Shown here: positions 1 to 9,450 of the stretch, one piece after another
How positions within the stretch are numbered: the stretch's first letter is position 1
How the letters are laid out: every line of letters begins with the position of its first letter
NCBI RefSeq assembly: GCF_037023725.1
Contig: NZ_CP146077.1
Location: 3,819,001 to 3,883,000, forward strand
Length of the DNA stretch: 64,000 nucleotides
Source of the DNA: Pseudomonas bubulae
Lineage (GTDB): Bacteria; Pseudomonadota; Gammaproteobacteria; Pseudomonadales; Pseudomonadaceae
Direction of reading: 5' to 3'
The notes under the pieces: generated by a model
Database searches by the model: none
Seen by the model: only the letters and a program-made list of their open reading frames with translations
What the model was told of the DNA's origin: nothing
Program-made: the position numbers and the translations under genes

Positions 1-1702
1 CATGGGTGTCGAGATCGAGGCTGACGCTGAAAAAGGGATCTTGTGCGACCTGCAACCCGGCAATTACCAAACGTTGTGCGTAAGCACGACTAGTAGTGGG
101 GCCGGTTGCCTCACGTTCAGGCGACGTCTCTTCTTCGCCGCTTTCGTAGCTCAGAGAAAACTCATCTCCTGCGTACGGACTCAATTGGTGAAGAACCCCG
201 TTGCGATCCTCCGCAATCAAATGCGGAGTTTTACAGTCATCGCAAAATCCTAATTCGTACACTGGGGCGTTGCATTCGCAGCGTGCACGTTGATGAACGT
301 AGACGTTGCCAAATGGCCATTCACTCAGACTGGCAGATTTGGCAGTGCAATTGGGGTCTATGCAGGACCATAGTCCATGAAGCATTCGTTGAAAAAGATG
401 GGTCCGTAGCTTAAGAAACGGCGGTTCGTCCTTATGCCGTCGGGTGCCAGTTGATACATCGAGCCAACCTAACACTTCCCGTTGCTGCTCCAGCCGCGAG
501 CCAGGCATCAATTCGGATTTCAGTATCGTCAGTAATTCATTTAAATCTAACGGTTTGGTCGAGTTAACAATCGCATGCCTTAACGAGCGTGCTATTGAAT
601 TGCGTCCTAAAGAATCAAAACGGGTCGGTGATATTTCTTGTTTATCCTCGATAGACTGCACGACCTCCAGCGAGGCCTTTTCGACTTTCGAGTCGAACAA
701 GATATCCGGCCAAACACGAGATCCTCCAATGACGTCGACTTGTTCTAGCCGCACTCCTGCGAGATCTGCAAGGTAGCGTTTCAACTTTTCTTCGGCCTCA
801 CCCCCGGCGATGGTGGCCGATGTCGCGACAAAACGAATTTCCTCAGGATCTTTACCGAATGCTTGAACGACCCGGCGCAGCAGGAGAGACATTTCTGCGG
901 CTTGAGAACCAACGTAAGTGTGTGCCTCGTCGAGGACAATCCAGCGTAGAGACTGCTGTTGCTTTGAAATCTCCAAGATAGGATTGTCTACCTGACGAAC
1001 CAGCATGTATTCGAGCATTGTCGCGTTGGTCATTAATATTGGCGCGGGCTCTTTGCGCAAAAGCTCGCGTGACAAAACCTGGTTGGGTTTCTGTTCTTGA
1101 ATCTTACGAATGACCCCTTCGCGTTCTTCAGTTTTACCGTTGTATAAACAAAACCGAATATCTTTACCGTACGCACGGGTCCATGCATCTAATCGCTCCT
1201 GTTGAGAGTTGATTAGGGCGTTGAGAGGATAGAGAAATAGCGCTCTCACCCCAATCAAGGATGACTGATTTCGCTCACGCTCCCGGATTAGATCTTCAAG
1301 GATAGGCACCATGAAACATTCTGTTTTTCCCGAGCCGGTGCCACTGGTAATGATGGCAGATCGAGGTTTCTCGTTAAGCAACGTTCGCCAAGCCTGAAGC
1401 TGGTGCGTATAGGGATGGGCTTCTCTTGGAAAGTCATACGCATGGGCGTTTTGTAATGTATTGAGCAGGCTTTTGGAGAGCAATGACCCCTCTAAGTCGA
1501 GAAGACGCTTTTCCGACTCTTTCCAACCAAACGTATGTTCGAAAACCGGCGGAGCCAAAAAACAGCCATCGGCCCCCAATTCATCAACCATTTTTTCGTT
1601 CAGATGACGGCGAAGCCCCGGTTCGTTAACTCCTAGGACACCTAGGGTTGCTTCCCGCGTGCGGTTAAGGCTTTGCTCAATTAAATCCGTGAAGAAACGC
1701 AT
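1..1702 (-). CDS. druE: DruE-like DEAD/DEAH-box helicase, Druantia type III (N-terminal part, cut by window edge)
   Basis: This is the 5' part of a large superfamily 2 helicase; about 567 codons are visible and the frame is still open at base 1. The start at 1702 is chosen because an AAGGAG ribosome site overlaps the stop of the upstream gene. Visible motifs are a Walker A (SGTGSGKTE, about residues 120-128), a DEAH Walker B (LDEAH, about 259) and the SAT motif III (about 293). Near residues 445-485 there is a cluster of cysteines (CIDPNC, RCEC, CDDC) that could bind zinc. Druantia DruE proteins are very long DUF1998 helicases; the DUF1998 part would lie left of the window. The gene sits 9 bp after the druH-like gene and is surely co-transcribed. 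The helicase call is firm; the Druantia assignment rests on the pairing. Confidence 0.75.
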   Translation of the reverse strand, partial: MRFFTDLIEQSLNRTREATLGVLGVNEPGLRRHLNEKMVDELGADGCFLAPPVFEHTFGWKESEKRLLDLEGSLLSKSLLNTLQNAHAYDFPREAHPYTHQLQAWRTLLNEKPRSAIITSGTGSGKTECFMVPILEDLIRERERNQSSLIGVRALFLYPLNALINSQQERLDAWTRAYGKDIRFCLYNGKTEEREGVIRKIQEQKPNQVLSRELLRKEPAPILMTNATMLEYMLVRQVDNPILEISKQQQSLRWIVLDEAHTYVGSQAAEMSLLLRRVVQAFGKDPEEIRFVATSATIAGGEAEEKLKRYLADLAGVRLEQVDVIGGSRVWPDILFDSKVEKASLEVVQSIEDKQEISPTRFDSLGRNSIARSLRHAIVNSTKPLDLNELLTILKSELMPGSRLEQQREVLGWLDVSTGTRRHKDEPPFLKLRTHLFQRMLHGLWSCIDPNCTAKSASLSEWPFGNVYVHQRARCECNAPVYELGFCDDCKTPHLIAEDRNGVLHQLSPYAGDEFSLSYESGEEETSPEREATGPTTSRAYAQRLVIAGLQVAQDPFFSVSLDLDTH

Positions 1703-1711
1703 CGGAACTCC

Positions 1712-4700
1712 TTATGCCTCGTCTTCGGAGGCTAGCAAATACGAAACCATCAGTGCGTGAGTAGGTGCGAACCATCCCTGACGGTCAAAATCAGAAACCA
1801 ATCGAATGGCGAATTTTAGGTACGCCATCGGCACAGGAAGATCATCTAGGGTGGCTTTGCCTGCCGTCACATACGCCAAAAAAATTGGTAAGTAAGAAAC
1901 CGCTTTAGGGAAACCAACAGGGGTAATCTCTCGCAAGAATTCAGGTACCGGATTCTGAAGGAGCCAGCTAGTCAACTCCGCAGTAAGATCGGTAGGCCAC
2001 TGTCTGTCGGTAGCGTGTTGTTGGCGTAAGGCTTGATTCCAGCCTGGTACCACCAATTGGGGAGGGATTTTGGTCAGACTGCTTTTATTGCCAGTACTTA
2101 GGTAGTCGCCTAAATAATCAAAGCCGGAAACCACAAGTCGCAACACGGCCGCGCGATTCGTTTCAAGGTTCTTGATAAGAATCTCCGGCAAGCCACATGC
2201 TATCAGCCCTTGTAAAAATCGTGCATGCGCTTCGAACCAAATGGGGAGAGGAATTGCTTCCCAGATCACCGCCAACTCATCGCGAATTCGAGCGCAGAAC
2301 GCGTCGTCCATTTCTAGTCGGAGCACCGCGAATGCCAGCGCGTCTGGTTGCTTTGACAGTGCCTTCCAGCTTTCAAATGACGACAACGGCAGGTGCGCGT
2401 AATGTTGCTTCAAATCCGCTAAATATTGCCAACCACTGTGCCCGAACTCTTTGGCCATGACGGTGATTTGTTGGCTGATGGCGTTTGGGTTGGTTTTTGG
2501 GTGGAAAACCTGTGTCGCTTTGTGCAGGGAAAAAACTTCAGTTTGAATTTCAGTAATCGACGAAGCCGACGCGAACAGTGCAGGGCGAAATTGAGTTTTA
2601 CTATCTTTGGCTGGATAGATTAGCCATGGACCATCACGTTGCATGGCGTGGGGTAAAATAAATCGCCCGGTGCCAACATCCTGACTCTTGAGTTCCTCAA
2701 TTTTGACTGGCGCTTGTTTAGGATCAGAAAGCAGCATTGCTTCAACTTCGGTGTCATTCAAAATTGTCGCGTTATTTATTTCGCAGATCGTGAATGTGTC
2801 TCGACTTTCCCATTGTAAGCGGCCGTTGTACCGTCTGATATTCAGGCTGAGCGCACGCTTTTCGGTTTCTAGAGTAAGTCTGATAAACGCATCTTGTTCG
2901 TCGACTGCTCCTAGCATTTGCAGCATGTCATTTTGGTAGCTAAATAAATTTAGCAGCGTGGGCGATGAGCTTACTTTGATCTCATAGTGCCGTTTTGGAT
3001 GTGGCAGCGCCTCGCACACCAGTTCTAGTTGCATGTAGAAACATTGCCCTTGAGTTTGCCCTGAGGTCAATGCGATGCGATGACCTATCAGCTCAGGTAA
3101 CGTAAGTTCGTGTACTCGTGAGGGCCGGTCGTCTGGTCCAATAAGCCGGGCTCCTTGATACGGGTATGGGAGGCGAAGTCGTAGTGGCTGATTGCTGTTT
3201 TTCTGGTCGATCTCCAGCGTAAAACCAGCAGGAGGTGTATCAGATCGATGAATAAGGCTGAAAGTGGTTGCGGAGTGATCAGACTCCAATCGCTTGGCCA
3301 TTAGCAGCGAGCTGTCGATTTTCAAGTCAAGCTGGAGCGCACCTTTAACCTGCAATCGAGCAGGTTTTTCAGTGGTCGCAGGAAGCAACGAGGTACTGAA
3401 TTCTTTGGGTAGGACGGCAAAGCGTCGTGTTAAAAGCGTTTTTCCCGTGCGATTTTTCAAGGTGTAACGAACGACACCGAAGGGCCCGGTACGGCGAAGA
3501 GTGTCCAGGGGTTGCCCATTGGCAAATTCTAGAATATCGCCCAACCCAAACTCATAGCCTTCGGGCAACTCCAGTCGTGGCCAACCCAAATATACAACAC
3601 CTGGGTTACTGTAATAGAGCCCCTGAACACCAGCCAGAGCGGGTTTTCGGTGTTCGTTTTGATTCTGATTTAATTCGATTCGATAGAGGTCAGGGCCGTT
3701 TTGGAGCGATACATCGGCCCGTAGATCCAGCCACTGGCCGTTCTCTTTGTCGGTAGTCAGCAGGGATGGTGCGAGGCCGTCTGACGTAAAACTAAATTTG
3801 GTCGGAATGCGCATACGTGCGGACTCACCAGCGACACCGCAAGATGATGTTCCGACCAGTTGCCAGCAATCAGCCCGCTGTTCAAAAACTAACGGCGTTT
3901 CTTCGTAGTCCAACTCGCTGCCGTCGAATTGGTAACATTGAACAACTCGTCCATTGTCGAGTAAGCGCAGCGTGACAGGTTCGCCTAACCGGCGACGTTC
4001 TATTGATATTGAGGGCTTGGAGAAGCGGATCGTCAGACGCGACTCGTTCAGCTGGGCATACACTGCAGGCCCCCGAGTTAATATGTGCTCACCTTCGTAA
4101 TAGGCTTGATCGAGCCGAGTGCTACCCAACTGCTGGGCATCAATATCAAATGAGTGTTCCTTTGGCAAGGCCAGCTCTGTCCTAATCCTCCAGTCCGGCA
4201 GTGCGCCTAATAGAAAATGCTCACAGGTGAATGCTCTGGATTGAATGAGGGCCTCATTCCTATCAAGCCGCTGCTTGCCAGCATCATGTAGCCAATCATT
4301 AATCAGGCCTCTAGCATTAGTTTCATCGAGAGGGATTGGAAAGGCTTCTGTCCACTCAGGAGCGACTTTATCCAAGTAAGCAGCAGGGTCTTTCTGATCC
4401 TTAAGCGGATATTGCCCAGCCAGATACATCAACTGTTCAACAATGCCGGCAAGCAGCTGTCTGGTTTCTAGATTTCGAAAGGAAATTGGCAATTCATCTT
4501 CGTGCGCCGCTATTAGGTCAGCAGTTGTTCGGTGGCTGCTCCCTGCACTGAAGAGATTAATACCTCGATTGACAGCTTTGCCAAAGCCATGCGATTCCTT
4601 TTGAACCAGGGGCCAAGGTAGCCCACCTTCTGCGAAAAGCGACCCTAACCAATCCCTACCGTTTTCACGGTACCGAATAGGGCGTTTCCAGTATTCCAGT

Positions 4701-5032
4701 CCTTTACTGGCCAAGGTTGCATGCTGGTTGTGTGAAAGTGAAACTGCTAACTCACTCTCAGCGCCTGACCAGGACCATGAGCTGTTGTAATTTCTACGAT
4801 ACTGCTCACTGACGAATAAACAAAAACATGCTCCCAGGTGTATGACCTGAACTGGACTGGACGCTAGCCGTAGGTACTTTTGAAGTAAATTGCGTAAGGA
4901 TGCGTACTCGTGTTCGGACAGTTGGTAGCTGTACAGAGGTTTGCCGTTAGGTCCTTTGAATAGCTCGCGGGTGAGCAAAAACTCGCTGAGCCAGGCTTTT
5001 ATTGGATTTACAGCAGGAGTGAACGCGGTCAT
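1712..5032 (-). CDS. druH: STY4851/ECs_5259-family protein, DruH-like (Druantia type III)
   Basis: A 1106-residue cytoplasmic protein with no signal peptide or membrane segment. It contains no catalytic motif that I can recognise. I place it in the STY4851/ECs_5259 family, which I take to be the DruH component of Druantia type III, because of its size and because a large DEAH helicase follows immediately. In the two-gene Druantia III layout DruH lies upstream of DruE, exactly as here. The start has an AAGGA site nine bases upstream. The family name is from memory of the family, not from a motif, so the functional label is moderately sure. Confidence 0.65.
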   Translation of the reverse strand: MTAFTPAVNPIKAWLSEFLLTRELFKGPNGKPLYSYQLSEHEYASLRNLLQKYLRLASSPVQVIHLGACFCLFVSEQYRRNYNSSWSWSGAESELAVSLSHNQHATLASKGLEYWKRPIRYRENGRDWLGSLFAEGGLPWPLVQKESHGFGKAVNRGINLFSAGSSHRTTADLIAAHEDELPISFRNLETRQLLAGIVEQLMYLAGQYPLKDQKDPAAYLDKVAPEWTEAFPIPLDETNARGLINDWLHDAGKQRLDRNEALIQSRAFTCEHFLLGALPDWRIRTELALPKEHSFDIDAQQLGSTRLDQAYYEGEHILTRGPAVYAQLNESRLTIRFSKPSISIERRRLGEPVTLRLLDNGRVVQCYQFDGSELDYEETPLVFEQRADCWQLVGTSSCGVAGESARMRIPTKFSFTSDGLAPSLLTTDKENGQWLDLRADVSLQNGPDLYRIELNQNQNEHRKPALAGVQGLYYSNPGVVYLGWPRLELPEGYEFGLGDILEFANGQPLDTLRRTGPFGVVRYTLKNRTGKTLLTRRFAVLPKEFSTSLLPATTEKPARLQVKGALQLDLKIDSSLLMAKRLESDHSATTFSLIHRSDTPPAGFTLEIDQKNSNQPLRLRLPYPYQGARLIGPDDRPSRVHELTLPELIGHRIALTSGQTQGQCFYMQLELVCEALPHPKRHYEIKVSSSPTLLNLFSYQNDMLQMLGAVDEQDAFIRLTLETEKRALSLNIRRYNGRLQWESRDTFTICEINNATILNDTEVEAMLLSDPKQAPVKIEELKSQDVGTGRFILPHAMQRDGPWLIYPAKDSKTQFRPALFASASSITEIQTEVFSLHKATQVFHPKTNPNAISQQITVMAKEFGHSGWQYLADLKQHYAHLPLSSFESWKALSKQPDALAFAVLRLEMDDAFCARIRDELAVIWEAIPLPIWFEAHARFLQGLIACGLPEILIKNLETNRAAVLRLVVSGFDYLGDYLSTGNKSSLTKIPPQLVVPGWNQALRQQHATDRQWPTDLTAELTSWLLQNPVPEFLREITPVGFPKAVSYLPIFLAYVTAGKATLDDLPVPMAYLKFAIRLVSDFDRQGWFAPTHALMVSYLLASEDEA

Positions 5033-5355
5033 TGACGCAAATCCTTATGCTGACGATTCAAAAGCATGCAACGCAGCACAGACGTCTCAGCGACGTCTAC
5101 AGCTGCACCACCTCAGTTCTTGAGGCGTATAGCACTGTGCCATCTTAGAGAAACGCCGTCGACACTTGAATCTTGATAGGTCGGAGGCTCCAATCGGCAT
5201 TTGTGCTCGCAATAGCGCCTCTGTTCATTCGGCAGGGCACTCTGCCCATGAGTTTATGTAACGCTTACTGCAAACCGCTTGCGGGTTGGTGGGGAACTCG
5301 ACTCATGAGTGGGACTCACTATCGGGGGAGCCGAGGCGATTGTGGACTGAGCTTG
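5033..5355. other. Intergenic region upstream of druH, no gene seen
   Basis: About 320 bp with no convincing reading frame on either strand. It should hold the promoter for the leftward druH-druE operon. It ends at the terminal repeat of an IS66 remnant, so the defence operon directly abuts insertion-sequence debris. Confidence 0.5.
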
Positions 5356-5710
5356 ACGTAAGCGTATGGGCATCCCATCTTGCGCATCTAAGTCGGTTGC
5401 CACCGTGGGGCAACAGCTCTCAGATATTACTCGCCCGCTGCGTGGGCAGACGAGCTACAACATCCTTCAAATAGGCATACTGGTCATGCCCGTTGAGCTT
5501 GGCCGACTGAATCAAGCTCATCAGCGCCGCCGCACGTTGACCACTACGTAATGATCCGGCGAACAGCCAATTCTTGCGTCCGAGCGCCCATGGCCTTATA
5601 TGATTTTCGATGTGGTTGTTGTCTATGGGCACCGTGCCGTCGGCCAGGTAACGGTTCAATGCAGCCCAACGTTTGAGGCTGTAGTCCAATGCCTTAGTGA
5701 TCACCAAATC
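5356..5710 (-). mobile_element. IS66-family remnant (transposase C-terminus and one terminal repeat)
   Basis: Bases 5420-5710 on the minus strand encode the last part of an IS66 TnpC-type transposase (ITKALDYSLKRWAALNRYL, then GRKNWLFAGS). The frame runs straight into the aldehyde dehydrogenase fragment at 5711. The outer end at 5356-5384 has the IS66 terminal sequence (GTAAGCGTATGGGCATCCCA), and the same end occurs at 22070-22101. The catalytic N-terminal two thirds are missing. A near-identical stretch is found in the remnant at 21254-22101. Confidence 0.8.
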
Positions 5711-6106
5711 ACCATCGTCATCGAAGTGGCCGACGACCAAGAGCTCAAGCTTGCGTTGCAATCATTGCGCGGCCAGCTGACGGCCACCCTGATTGGCGAA
5801 CCTGGGGATCTGCAGCGGTACCAATGGCTTGTGCCCGTGCTGGAGCAGAAGGTCGGGCGAATCCTGGTCAATGGTTATCCGACCGGCGTCGAAGTCTGTG
5901 AAGCCATGGTCCATGGCGGGCCATCCCCGGCCACCTCGGACTCGCGCGGCACGTCCGTGGGGACCCTGGCGATCGATCGTTTTCTACGCCCGGTCTGCTT
6001 CCAGAACTATCCCGATGCGCTTCTTCCCCCTGCCCTGCAAAACAGCAACCCCTTGCAGCTCAAGCGCTTGATCAATAGTGAGTGGAGCGAAACGGCAATT
6101 GGTTAA
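5711..6106 (+). pseudogene. Aldehyde dehydrogenase (ketoglutarate semialdehyde type), C-terminal fragment
   Basis: The reading frame from about 5711 encodes roughly the last 130 residues of an NADP-type aldehyde dehydrogenase. The segment GRILVNGYPTGVEV followed by HGGPSPATSD is characteristic of the alpha-ketoglutaric semialdehyde (2,5-dioxovalerate) dehydrogenase group. The catalytic Cys and Glu and the cofactor domain are missing: the 5' part was replaced by the IS66 remnant that ends at the same base. The fragment cannot be active. It shows that the original locus was a sugar-acid catabolic gene. Confidence 0.75.
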
Positions 6107-6375
6107 CGCGTCGCGGATTGTTTAGCTCTAAAGTCTGCGGCGCAGCCCATTGCGCCGCAGGCTTGTAAAACAAGCCAGTTCCGTAGCCTGCTGCCTGAAC
6201 AACATGTGTCGTCGAGGCTCAGGAGCCCCCGGCAAACCATTTAGGCCTTATCTGCTGAGACAGTTGCTTAAATTGGCCGACAAGTGCTTTGGCAGCGCCT
6301 CCTGAACTGGCAAAGTTTGCCATCATCGATGACAAGCGGGCGACATCGGCCAGCTTCAGCATGCCAGTGCCAGGC

Positions 6376-7125
6376 CTACAGATTGGCGACTCCGCCATCA
6401 ACCAGCAATTCCGTTCCAACGACGAAACGTGATTCATCGGACGCGAGAAAAACAGCCGCCCTGGCCAGTTCCCAAGGGGTTCCCATGCGACCGACAGGTA
6501 CCAGTTCACGTATCTGTGCTCGTAAAGCGTCCTGCTGCTCTGGGGCCAAACCCAATTTGTTCAGGGCAGGTGTTTCAGTCGGTCCGGGGCTCAGGCCGTT
6601 GACCCGGATCCCGCGCCCCAGCAACTCTCCCGACAACGTGCGTGCCAGTGATAGCAAGCCCGCCTTGCTCGCGGCATAGGCACTGCTTTGCGGCAAACCA
6701 ATATGGGCGCTGGTTGAGCCACACAAGATCACCGACGCCGGGTTGGCCAGCAGCGGCAACAACGACTGGATCAGGAAAAATGGCCCCTTCAGATTGACAG
6801 CCATGAGTCGATCCCACACTTCCTCGCTCCACTCCTGCAAAGGCAAATGGGTCACGTCGCCCGCGTTGGCGTAGACCACATCGAGTCGCGGCCAGTTCTG
6901 CGCCAATGCTTGTGCCAGGCGGCGCTGATCATCCATGTCACCGGCATCACACTTTATCGCCAGAACGGTATCACCCAGCTCATGCCTTGCGCTCGCGAGT
7001 CCCTGTTCGTTTCGTCCCGTAATGGCAACCGTCGCACCTTCAGCCAAAAACTGGCGTGCTGTTTCCAGGCCAATTCCGCTGGTACCACCTGTGACCAAGG
7101 CGAACTTATCTTGCAATCGCTTCAT
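6376..7125 (-). CDS. SDR-family oxidoreductase
   Basis: A 249-residue classical short-chain dehydrogenase/reductase. It has the nucleotide-binding TGGTSGIG motif near residues 12-19, the structural NAG (VVYANAG, about residue 88) and the catalytic YxxxK (YAASK, about residue 150) preceded by serines. The Arg after the second beta strand (TGRNE) suggests NADP(H). The substrate cannot be told from the sequence. The start is supported by a GGGGAAG site. It is transcribed away from an HxlR regulator at 7229, with a shared control region of about 100 bp, so it is very likely that regulator's target, as is common for redox-stress reductases. Confidence 0.85.
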   Translation of the reverse strand: MKRLQDKFALVTGGTSGIGLETARQFLAEGATVAITGRNEQGLASARHELGDTVLAIKCDAGDMDDQRRLAQALAQNWPRLDVVYANAGDVTHLPLQEWSEEVWDRLMAVNLKGPFFLIQSLLPLLANPASVILCGSTSAHIGLPQSSAYAASKAGLLSLARTLSGELLGRGIRVNGLSPGPTETPALNKLGLAPEQQDALRAQIRELVPVGRMGTPWELARAAVFLASDESRFVVGTELLVDGGVANL

Positions 7126-7173
7126 GCTTGCTTCCCCATGGTTCTGTTGAGAAAGCAGCAGTATTTCCCCTAC

Positions 7174-7211
7174 AGTATCCTTTGGATAGTAGGCACCAAT
7201 TGGATACTAAC
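7174..7211. promoter_or_regulatory. Likely HxlR operator in the SDR/HxlR divergent promoter
   Basis: Between the two divergent starts lie repeated GGATA(C/G)T half-sites: AGTATCC-TTT-GGATAGT forms a near-perfect palindrome and a third copy, TTGGATACTAA, follows 20 bp later. Such an array is what a dimeric winged-helix regulator controlling both genes would use. Inferred, not shown. Confidence 0.5.
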
Positions 7212-7228
7212 GAGGCCAATGGAAAGTC

Positions 7229-7603
7229 ATGTCGATTGAAAACGCTCCAGAAAGTACGCAGTTGCCAGCGCCTGTGAGCCAGGGCGAACCTTGCCCAATG
7301 GCGCAGTTCGTCAATCTTGTTTCCGGCAAGTGGGCCATTCCGATCCTGTATCGGCTGATGGTGTTCGACGCGCCTGTGCGCTTCAGCAACCTGCAACGCG
7401 CTGTTGCACCGATCACGCAGAAGGAATTGACCCGCCAATTGCGTCTGTTCGAACACCGCAACCTTGTTCAGCGAACGGTGTATGCCGAAGTACCGCCCCG
7501 CGTGGAATACCAAATCACCGAACTGGGCAAGTCATTGCGGCCGACGCTGGATTCTCTGGCAAGCTGGATGCGGGAGAACGCCGGGCAATGGGTTGATGAT
7601 TGA
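7229..7603 (+). CDS. HxlR-family transcriptional regulator
   Basis: A 124-residue winged-helix protein of the HxlR/YodB type. The N-terminal Cys-Pro (EPCPMAQFVNLVSGKW) is the conserved position that carries a redox- or aldehyde-sensing cysteine in several members. The recognition region (LQRAVAPITQKELTRQLRLFE) and the wing (YAEVPPRVEYQITELG) are typical. The ATG has a GGAAAG site. It is divergent from the SDR gene it probably represses. Confidence 0.9.
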   Translation: MSIENAPESTQLPAPVSQGEPCPMAQFVNLVSGKWAIPILYRLMVFDAPVRFSNLQRAVAPITQKELTRQLRLFEHRNLVQRTVYAEVPPRVEYQITELGKSLRPTLDSLASWMRENAGQWVDD

Positions 7604-7782
7604 ACACAGAAATTAACCCATTGCCCGAACTGAACGAGTAAAACAGTCTCTCTTGTCCGCTCGACAATTGCCCCATCATGCTGCGAATCCTCCCGCTGGC
7701 CGATGACCTGATTTTTCCGCAGGCCAGTCAGGAGATCTACTTTTTCACAGAATAGGCCAGAAGCAGCCATACGTGGCCATGT

Positions 7783-7980
7783 TCAGACCACTTTGCACGT
7801 CAACCACGCCGCCCAGAAAAGGCTGCTGAAGAAACGGGTAGCGTTTCCAAATCCGGCGTCATGCAAGAGTCTTTGAACCGCTGCCTCGGAATGTGGAGGA
7901 TCAGCGCCTAGAAGGATTTTCCCGAGCTTCACATTCACTTCATCCGCGCTGGCTCGATGCTGCCGCCACCGTTGCCCCCA
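7783..7980 (-). pseudogene. Possible SAM-dependent methyltransferase C-terminal fragment
   Basis: Only the end of a gene: about 60 residues with HSEAAVQRLLHDAGFGNATR and FFSSLFWAAW, a pattern seen at the C-terminus of small class I methyltransferases. There is no cofactor motif. The 5' side runs into the broken phage gene D at 7986. Identification is weak. Confidence 0.35.
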
Positions 7981-7985
7981 GGCCG

Positions 7986-8525
7986 CTAGTAGTAACAGCT
8001 GGCTGGCATAGCCAGCAGCAGTTGTTGCCGTGTAATCGAAATGGGTTTGCCCTGCTTGCCGCCGTTGCATTCAATGGTGGTGATCCAGCCGCTTTGGGGG
8101 AAGACCTGCTTGACCGAGTCCACCAGGTACTCGCCATCAAGACCGGTTTTAAAGCCCTGGGCGCTGATGCTGCGCGCGGCAAAACGGTCGGTGCGGCCGG
8201 GCATTTCCAGGCGTACCGCAGCGGTGGAGCGGTTGAAGGCAAACAGCCGGGGCTTGGTCGTTGTCCAGGGGGATGATAGCCAACTTACCGGTTTTTTGTC
8301 CTGATGCTGGGTGGTGGGCCGGACAACTCGACCTCGTCCACGGTGTAACGCCCAAGACGGGTTAAAGCGGTGCCGCTGTAACCGAGAAATACCTCAATGC
8401 TAGCCCAGCTCAAAACCGTCGGATTCCATTCCGGGTTTGTTGATGGGGCGCAGTAGCAGCAGGCGGTCGTTGAGCAAGGTGGTGGTGTCGGCACCGTCGG
8501 CGATGATGCTGAAGGTGGAGTTCAT
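7986..8525 (-). pseudogene. Phage late control gene D (baseplate hub), degraded
   Basis: Pieces of a contractile-tail gpD lie in different frames. The N-terminal piece starts at 8525 (MNSTFSIIADGAD). The next piece reads FLGYSGTALTRLGRYTVDEV and ELSGPP, and the C-terminal piece reads TDRFAARSISAQGFKTG and then SGWITTIECNGGKQG. Much of the middle is deleted, and at least one frameshift and several stops are present. Gene order with gpX and gpU to the right matches a P2-like or R-pyocin-like tail operon. Confidence 0.75.
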
Positions 8526-8676
8526 GCAGACTACTGCCGGGAAAGATCCCACATAAAACGCGGATTAGAGGAAGGTTTAAAAGGCTCTAAAAAAAGCTAG
8601 TTTTGCTGCGCGCCATCGGTCTCTTTCTCACCAGTCACGGCTTGCCTGCTTATTTTTTTGTGAGTACGATAAAATA

Positions 8677-8952
8677 ATGATCGTTTTCGACGAAGTAAAA
8701 CGCCAAACCAACCTTGCCAAGCATGGTCTGGATCTGGCGGATGCAGGCTTGGTGTACCACGCGCCGAACAAGATCACGCTCTGCTCGCCGCGTCAGGGTG
8801 AACACCGGTTGATGGACGTGGCGATGGTCGAGATCGTGAATATCGTCCTTGTGCTCGTCTACGTTGAATGCGACCAGGACATCCGCGCAATTTCTTTGCG
8901 CCGCGCGTCAAAACAGGAGAGAAGATATTATGCAAACCTCCAGCAAGACTGA
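8677..8952 (+). CDS. brnT: BrnT-family toxin (type II toxin-antitoxin)
   Basis: A 91-residue BrnT ribonuclease-like toxin. The start (IVFDEVKRQTNLAKHGLDLADA) and the end (IRAISLRRASKQERRYY) carry the family signature, including the conserved K-H-G-L and the R-x-I-S-x-R-x-A core. It overlaps the antitoxin gene by 23 bp. The pair sits between tail genes X and D of the dead prophage, on the opposite strand, as an insertion. BrnT degrades RNA with a RelE-like fold; BrnA neutralises it and represses the operon. Confidence 0.88.
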   Translation: MIVFDEVKRQTNLAKHGLDLADAGLVYHAPNKITLCSPRQGEHRLMDVAMVEIVNIVLVLVYVECDQDIRAISLRRASKQERRYYANLQQD

Positions 8953-9232
8953 CTGGGAACGGGTCAAACGCGAAGCGGCTGCCGATGCGCCAATCGCTCG
9001 GGAGCCCGGAGGGCTGTATGACCCTAATGATCCGGCAGCTGTTGACGCCTTTTTTGAGCAGACAACGGTGCGCCGCCGTGGCGAGCGCGGTCCGCAAAAA
9101 GCGCCGGTCAAGGAGCGGGTCACCTTGCGTCTTTCACCTGAGGTAGTGGACTACTTCAAGGCTGGCGGCAGTGGCTGGCAAACGCGGCTGGATCAAGCGT
9201 TGCAGCAATATGTGCAAGAGCATCAACGTTAA
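8930..9232 (+). CDS. brnA: BrnA-family antitoxin
   Basis: A 100-residue protein whose C-terminal part (KERVTLRLSPEVVDYFKAGG, then GWQTRLDQALQQYV) is the ribbon-helix-helix DNA-binding domain of BrnA. I use the ATG at 8930, inside the end of brnT, because it has a GGAGA site six to ten bases upstream. The gene is translationally coupled to brnT and to the zinc-finger ORF that follows (stop and start overlap). Confidence 0.88.
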   Translation: MQTSSKTDWERVKREAAADAPIAREPGGLYDPNDPAAVDAFFEQTTVRRRGERGPQKAPVKERVTLRLSPEVVDYFKAGGSGWQTRLDQALQQYVQEHQR

Positions 9233-9438
9233 TGATTTGCCCTGTTTGCGGTGTCACTGTGCTGGTGCGTGAAGCCCGTGACCTGCCCTACTCCTATAGG
9301 AATAAATCCACCTCGATAGCGGCGGTGACGGGCGACTTCTGCCCGGCCTGCGGGGACGCTCTTCTGGATGCCAGCGAATCGGCCCGTGTCAGCGCCGCGA
9401 TGTTGGCTTTCAAAGAGCAAATTGACGCGACCAACTGA
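9232..9438 (+). pseudogene. MqsA-like antitoxin, N-terminal zinc domain only
   Basis: A 68-residue product with two CxxC pairs (CPVC near residue 3, CPAC near residue 41) and the MqsA linker (SESARVSAAMLAFKEQI). Full MqsA proteins continue with an Xre-type DNA-binding domain of about 60 residues, missing here. No MqsR toxin lies next to it. The start overlaps the brnA stop (TAATG), so it would be translated with brnTA. It is either a dead fragment or a small third member of the operon. Confidence 0.7.
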
Positions 9439-9450
9439 CCGAAGCGCCTA

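Noticed and set aside
6219..6509. Extra minus-strand frame at the end of the SDR gene
   Set aside because: Overlaps the SDR 3' end in another frame with no homology; treated as a shadow.
7678..7755. Short ORF starting MLRILPLADDLIF
   Set aside because: Only 25 codons, with no ribosome site and no neighbour to support it.
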